Origin: Albifimbria verrucaria | Lineage: Eukaryota; Ascomycota; Sordariomycetes; Hypocreales; Stachybotryaceae | Direction of reading: 5' to 3' | NCBI GenBank assembly: GCA_020081605.1 | Contig: JAHREC010000030.1 | Location: forward strand, 1,550,001 to 1,614,000 | Length of the DNA: 64,000 nucleotides | Part shown: one piece after another, positions 58,600 to 64,000 of the stretch | Layout: each line of letters starts with the position of its first letter | Position numbering within the stretch: the first letter of the stretch is position 1 | Notes under the pieces: generated by a model | Database searches by the model: none | Seen by the model: only the letters and a program-made list of their open reading frames with translations | Told to the model about the DNA's origin: nothing | Program-made: the position numbers and the translations under genes

Positions 58600-61500
58600 T
58601 TTTATATTACTCTCCTAAGAGGTTAATATATTTTATATATTAACCTATTTTATATTCTAGCCTATCCCCTATTAACCTATAAGCTAGGTTAATATATTTT
58701 ATACTAGCCTATTGCTAGGGTTAATATACTATAAACTAGCCTTAATTATTCTTTAAGAGTATTAGCTTTATCTTTTAGTATATAGCTCCTTTTCTTCTTT
58801 TATAATACTATTTTAATTATCTAGCTTTATATTAAATATACTTAAGGCTATCTTTTTTATTAATCTTCTATAAATAATAATAAATCCTTCTAGCATTATT
58901 TATCTTTTATTAATAATTATTCTAGTAGGTATTAATAGGTTTTTAATATTAATTTTATTATAGAGTCTCTAATAATTAGATTAGCTTATTATTATTTTAT
59001 TATCTTAGTTATAGTATTAGCTAGGGTTATAATATAATAGTCTCTCTTCTATAGCTAAATCCTTAAGGCTATAGTTCTTATATAAGGTTACTTATTACTT
59101 ACTTACCTTTATAGATTAACCTACTTCCTTTTTTTTTTTTATATTATATTAATATTATAATTAATTATATTTTATTAGATTCTACTATTTATTATTAGAA
59201 ACTTTATTTAGCTATTAAGCGATTTAATTTTTTTATTATACTATATATTTATTATAAGAATAAAAGGGTAGAGTATAAAATAATAAAAGAAGGTTAAAAA
59301 TATTAAATTTATATTTATTTAGGTTACCCTTATAATCTTAATAATATTCCTTTTCTTTCCTATAGATTATCCTTACTTTTTCTTTAATTATTTTATTATT
59401 GATTTCTTATAGTATTTTATATAATTAAGGAAGATAAATATTTAAAGTAGGAGAAGGAGAAGGCTAAGTTTAACCTTCTTTAAAAATAGGCTTCTCTAAA
59501 TAAGATTATTATAAAGTTAGTATAATTATATTATTAATATTATCTCCTTAAGTCTAAAGGGAGTATTATAGTTATATTTACTAAGCAGGAGGCTTTTACT
59601 AAAAAGGTCTCTAAAATAATTATTAATATATAGACCTTAGTTTATTTTAATATAATTAATTAGCCTTTATTTAATTTAAAGGAGTTTATAGATTTTAGCC
59701 CTTTAAATAGCTTTAAAATTCCTTTAGCTTAATTTTAATATTAAATAAGTTTTTAATAATTCTTAGGTATTTTTATTTTTATTATATCTTTTTTATTTAA
59801 TAAGATATTTTTTTTTATTTTTATTATTAACTTTATATTCTAGAATTTTTTTAATTTTATATTCTAGTTTAACTAAAAGAACTTTAATACTTTCTTTAAT
59901 TAATTCTCTATTTAATATTTTTTTAAAAGTATAATATAAAAGATATTATATATCTTTATTTTATTTAAAAGTTTAATTTTATAATTAATATCTAAGATTT
60001 TTTTATAATACTAAGAATAATCTTAGTTTCTTATAGTTTAATTTATTATTAGGTTTTATAGTTTTAATATTTATATAATATATATAAACTATATTTTCTC
60101 TTAAAAATTAATTTTTTTAATCTTTTTTATTATAGAATTCCTTTATTTTTATTTATATAAATAAAATTTCTTTATAAAATATATTATATAGCTCCTTTAT
60201 TTTATTTACTTTAATTATTCTTTTTTATATTCTATCCTTAATAATAACTCCTTATAGAATTTAGGTTTAAATCTTTTATTTATATAATATAGTATAAATT
60301 TAATAGTTTCTAATATACTTAAATTATAGGTAATTTATATAATTAATAATTACTTTATTTAATTATTTTATTTATAATTTATAAAATACTATAAATATTA
60401 TTTTAATATTTAGTTTATTTATTTTATTTATTTATTAATTTATAAATAATAAATAATATTAAATTTACTTTTTATTCTTAACTATACTATAAATTCTTAT
60501 TAGAATTTTAATATAAATATTAATTCTTTATTAAAAATAATTTTATTTAATAATCTATATTATAATATTATATATTTTAAGAAATAATATACTATATTCT
60601 TAGTATTTATAGCTTTATTATAAATAATAAAATATATAAATTTTATTAATTTATTTATAATAATAAAAATATTATTATAGCTATTCTTTATTCTTAGTTC
60701 TTTTAACCTAAGTAATTTTATTATAAAGTTTTATAAAATTAATTCCTATAGATATTTTAATATTAATAGCGGTTTTAAATATTTATAAGGTTTATATTTT
60801 ATTAATTTAATCTTATTATAAATATTATAATTTTTATATATTTCTCTATATATTATTAAAGCTAAGATATATTATAAAATCTAATAATTTATTTATAGGT
60901 TTTCTTTATTCCTAGGTATTCTATAAGTAAATTATTATAATATTCTTTAATTATTTTTTTAATTTTCTCCTTTAGTATCTATACCTTCCTTTTATAATAT
61001 TAGGTTTAATTATATTTCTTAAAATCTTTATTTTTTTAGATTATTAAGCTTTTTCTATATTCCTAGGATTTCCCTAAAGAAAATATTAAGACTTTAGTTT
61101 ATATAAAGGTAATTTAATTATTATACTTATATTATATATTTATTAATATTTTTAATAAAGATTTATATAATTACTATAAGTATATTTTATTTATACTCTA
61201 ATTTATAGCTAAGTATATCTACTTTATTATTCTTTAATCCTTTTTAATAAATAATTTTATAGTTAAATAAGCTTAGTATTTCTATATATTATATTTACCT
61301 TATTATTAAGGTTTATATTATTATAAAATAGAAGATATTCTTATAATTAATATAAACTTTAATTTTATACTTATTTCCTATAAGATAATATTAAAACTCC
61401 TTAAAACTTTTAATAATAACTATAAATTCCTTATTATATATAAAATAGTATAATAATAGTTTATTAAGTTTCTTTAATTAAAATATAATAAGGTATAAAA

Positions 61501-63500
61501 CTTTATTTTTATTTTATTATTCTATTATTATTCTTAATATAAAATCTAATATATTTATTTTTAGTTTAATAGCTAATTCTAGGTTAAATATAGCTAAAAC
61601 CGGCTCTAATAGTATATAATCTTTAATCTTTTTAAAGGCTTTAATTTCCTTTTCTTTAAATTTAAATTCGATATTTTTATATATAAAGTCTATAAAGGGT
61701 CTTATAATTTTTCTAAAATTTTTAATAAATTATTAATAGTAATTAATAAATCTAAGGAAGCTTTATATATCCTTAATATTCTTAGATTCCTTTTATTCTT
61801 TTATTATTATAATTTTTTTTTTTTTATATAGATTTTATTTAATTTAATTATATACCCTAAAAAATCTATTTTTTAAATATAGAATTTATTTTTATTAAGT
61901 TTAATTAATAATTTAATACTTTATAATACTTATAGGATTTTATATATATATTTTTTATATTCTTTTTTTATTTTAGAGAAGATTAGAATATTATTAAGGT
62001 ATATAATAATAAACTTATTAATATATTCCCTAAGGATATAATTAATTATTCTCTAGAATATTATTAATATATTAATAAATCTAAAAGGTATTATAAGGTA
62101 TTTAAATAAGCTAAACTTAGTCTAAAAGGCGGTTTTCTATTTTTTACTTTTTTTATTTAAATTAAGTTATAGGCCCCTTTAAGGTCTAAAGCTATAAACT
62201 AATTTTTTCTATATAAATAGTCTTTTATTTCTATTATTAAGGATAATAATATATAGTTCTTAATTATAATTATATTAAGTCTTTAATAATTTATTATTAA
62301 TTAGAGTTTATTATTTTTCTTTAGTATAAATATTATAGGGTAGCCTATTAATAATATTAAGGGTTTAATATATTCTTTTTTAATATTTTATTAATATATT
62401 CTTTTAGGCTTTTAAGTTCCTTAATATTAAGGTTATAGATTAATAAGTTATATATTTTTATTTTATTTATAAAGTTAATTTTATAATCCTATTCTGAATA
62501 TTTTAATAATTTTATTTTAAGTTTTTTCTAAAATAGCTTTTTATATTTTCTATACTTTTTAGGTATATTCTTTAATTATTCTTCTTTTCTAGGGTTAAGG
62601 GTCCTTTTTTTAGCTAAATAGATTTTTTATTATTATTATTATTTCTACTCTTAGTAGATTTAAATATTATTTAGCTTTATTATTATTATCTTTATTTTAT
62701 TTATATTTTATCCTAGGTTATATTACCTTCTTAATTAATATAGTATTTAATACTTAATACTTTTATTTATTCTTATAGTATTTCCCTTATTAAGATAGTA
62801 AGTTACTCTGAATATTTATTCTTAATTAGATCTTTAATAGATTTATTAGTTTCCTTTTAGCTAAGGTTATCTAGCTAATAGTAAAATTGATTAATAGATT
62901 TTTAGCCTTTAATTATAATTACCCTAGGAGAATATTATTATTATTTAAATCGATTATATTAAATCCTATCTATATAGGTTTCTCTGTATAGATTGCCTAT
63001 AATAGGTATATTTATTTATTAATAATATTATTATTATATCTTATTAAGTTTCCTTTATAGTTTATAATAGAATAGGGTTTTCCTTCCTTTTTTATAATAA
63101 TTATAGTTAATTTATAATTTTATAGTTAATAAAGTTATTTATAGCGCTAGTATTTATTTTAGCCTATAACTTTTTTCCTATAATCTTAATTTTAATTATA
63201 TATTTTTTATAGACTATTTCTCCTAATAGTTTTCTTATTATATTTAGGTATTAAGATTTTTTATTATTCTTTTTAATAATAATATTTAAGTATTATCTTT
63301 ATAGGAAATTCTTCTTTCTTTTAATATTCTTTTAGCTATTTTTATAAAGGATTAATTATCCTAATTATCTTTATTTAATTATTTTATTATACTATTTATA
63401 AAGTATTTATAGCTAAAGTATATATAATACTTTAAATAATATATAGTATATTTAAGCTTATATTTATTAAATATTATTCTAATTATTAATAAGAAGTGTT
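58600..63500 (-). mobile_element. Ty3/gypsy retrotransposon relic with pol fragments
   Basis: The minus strand still reads as Ty3/gypsy Pol with many stops. Reverse transcriptase traces (about 62210-61975) include RGLYNLI near 62185 and a YLDD box that has become YLNN at 61984-62001. Downstream are the PFIDFI...FKFKEKEIKAFKKIKDYI and EPVLAIF blocks linking RT to RNase H (about 61800-61580). Then YNKEFIVIIKSFKEF..YYLIGNKYKIKVYINYKN, typical of RNase H, follows at about 61460-61340. Asp-to-Asn in YLDD is G-to-A on the coding strand, the RIP direction. Outer limits are approximate; gag and integrase are too decayed to place. Confidence 0.75.
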
Positions 63501-64000
63501 TTTTAGATATAATAGCTTATTCTATTTTATATTTAAAATAGTCTAGGTTTAAATACTTATATAAATACTTTTTTTATATTTTTTAATTCCCTTATACTAA
63601 GGTTATCTATTTCTAATATAAATAGCTTCTTTTCTAGCTTCTTAGTATAAATAGTATCCTTTAATTTTAGAATATTAATACTATTTATATTATAAGTTTA
63701 TATAGTCTTAAGCTAGTTTCTTTCTTTTAGTATACTTATAAGGCTACTTAGGGCTCCTTTTTAATATAGCTATTATATAGTCTATATAGTATATATTTAC
63801 TTTATAATAATATATTTTATTTTATTAATATAGAATATATATTTTTTTAAGTTTTATTTTTATAAAGAATAGATTATTCTAGGCTTTCTTAATTAAATAG
63901 TATATATATTAATACTATAGGTATAATATTTAGTTAGTATCTATATATTTAAGGTTTATTATATATATAAAGGGGTTATTATTATTCTATATATAGAGAA

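Larger units (their letters stand above)
53155..64000. mobile_element. RIP-degraded, AT-rich transposon block, continuing beyond the window
   Basis: Almost 11 kb in which G and C nearly vanish over long stretches, with a sharp left edge near 53160. It contains LTR-like direct repeats, a 1.58 kb tandem duplication and a Ty3/gypsy pol relic. Aligned copies inside the block differ mainly by C/T and G/A. This is the classic result of repeat-induced point mutation acting on nested retrotransposons. No intact gene remains. Confidence 0.88.

Overview
This window comes from a filamentous ascomycete (Pezizomycotina; a Sordariomycete or Hypocreales-type genome is the best guess). Support: genes with short spliceosomal introns (50-102 bp) that have GT...AG ends and CTAAC/CTAAT branch sites; a reducing PKS-NRPS; Zn(II)2Cys6, NmrA-like, WSC, UstYa-like and expansin-like proteins; and a terminal 10.8 kb block of almost pure A/T DNA holding retrotransposon wreckage with the G-to-A/C-to-T bias of repeat-induced point mutation (RIP). 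Gene density is low and secreted proteins are common, as in an accessory or subtelomeric region. I found no rRNA, tRNA or CRISPR.

Layout. 1-9765 (+): 3' part of a hybrid PKS-NRPS (AT-DH-ER-KR-ACP-C-A-T-R), broken by many single-base frame changes. 10947-11991 (-): secreted protein with a GPI-type tail. 15625-18080: the most interesting locus, a divergent pair made of a UstYa-like (DUF3328) oxidase gene (-) and a small secreted precursor (+) with six 18-residue repeats, each ending in a Lys-Arg Kex2 site. This is the architecture of fungal ribosomal peptides of the ustiloxin/phomopsin/asperipin (dikaritin) type, with a core repeat I do not recognise. 18801-22048 (-): secreted subtilisin-like protease, convergent with the precursor. 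25493-28420 (+): large secreted protein. 30625-31944 (+): pectate lyase. 33627-34849 (-): NmrA-like reductase. 36033-38161 (-): Zn(II)2Cys6 transcription factor. 40953-42191 (+): unrecognised helical protein. 45255-45864 (+): cysteine-rich secreted protein. 46220-47219 (-): expansin-like protein. 48235-49011 (-): cysteine-rich secreted protein with an in-frame stop. 49763-52143 (-): four-WSC-domain protein. 53155-64000: AT-rich, RIP-degraded Ty3/gypsy element(s), LTR-like repeats and a 1.58 kb tandem duplication.

How it fits together. The precursor and the UstYa-like gene plausibly form a minimal peptide pathway: signal peptide, Kex2 cutting in the secretory route, then oxidative cyclisation by the membrane-anchored UstYa enzyme. 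The subtilisin is a neighbour whose involvement is unproven. The other genes look like independent secreted enzymes, wall proteins and regulators.

Caution. Several genes (PKS-NRPS, subtilisin, transcription factor, WSC, two secreted proteins) read well only if single-base frame shifts are allowed, many of them in runs of one base. The pectate lyase, the expansin-like gene, the UstYa-like gene and the peptide precursor read cleanly with ordinary introns. The shifts may be assembly errors or real decay; the sequence alone cannot decide.
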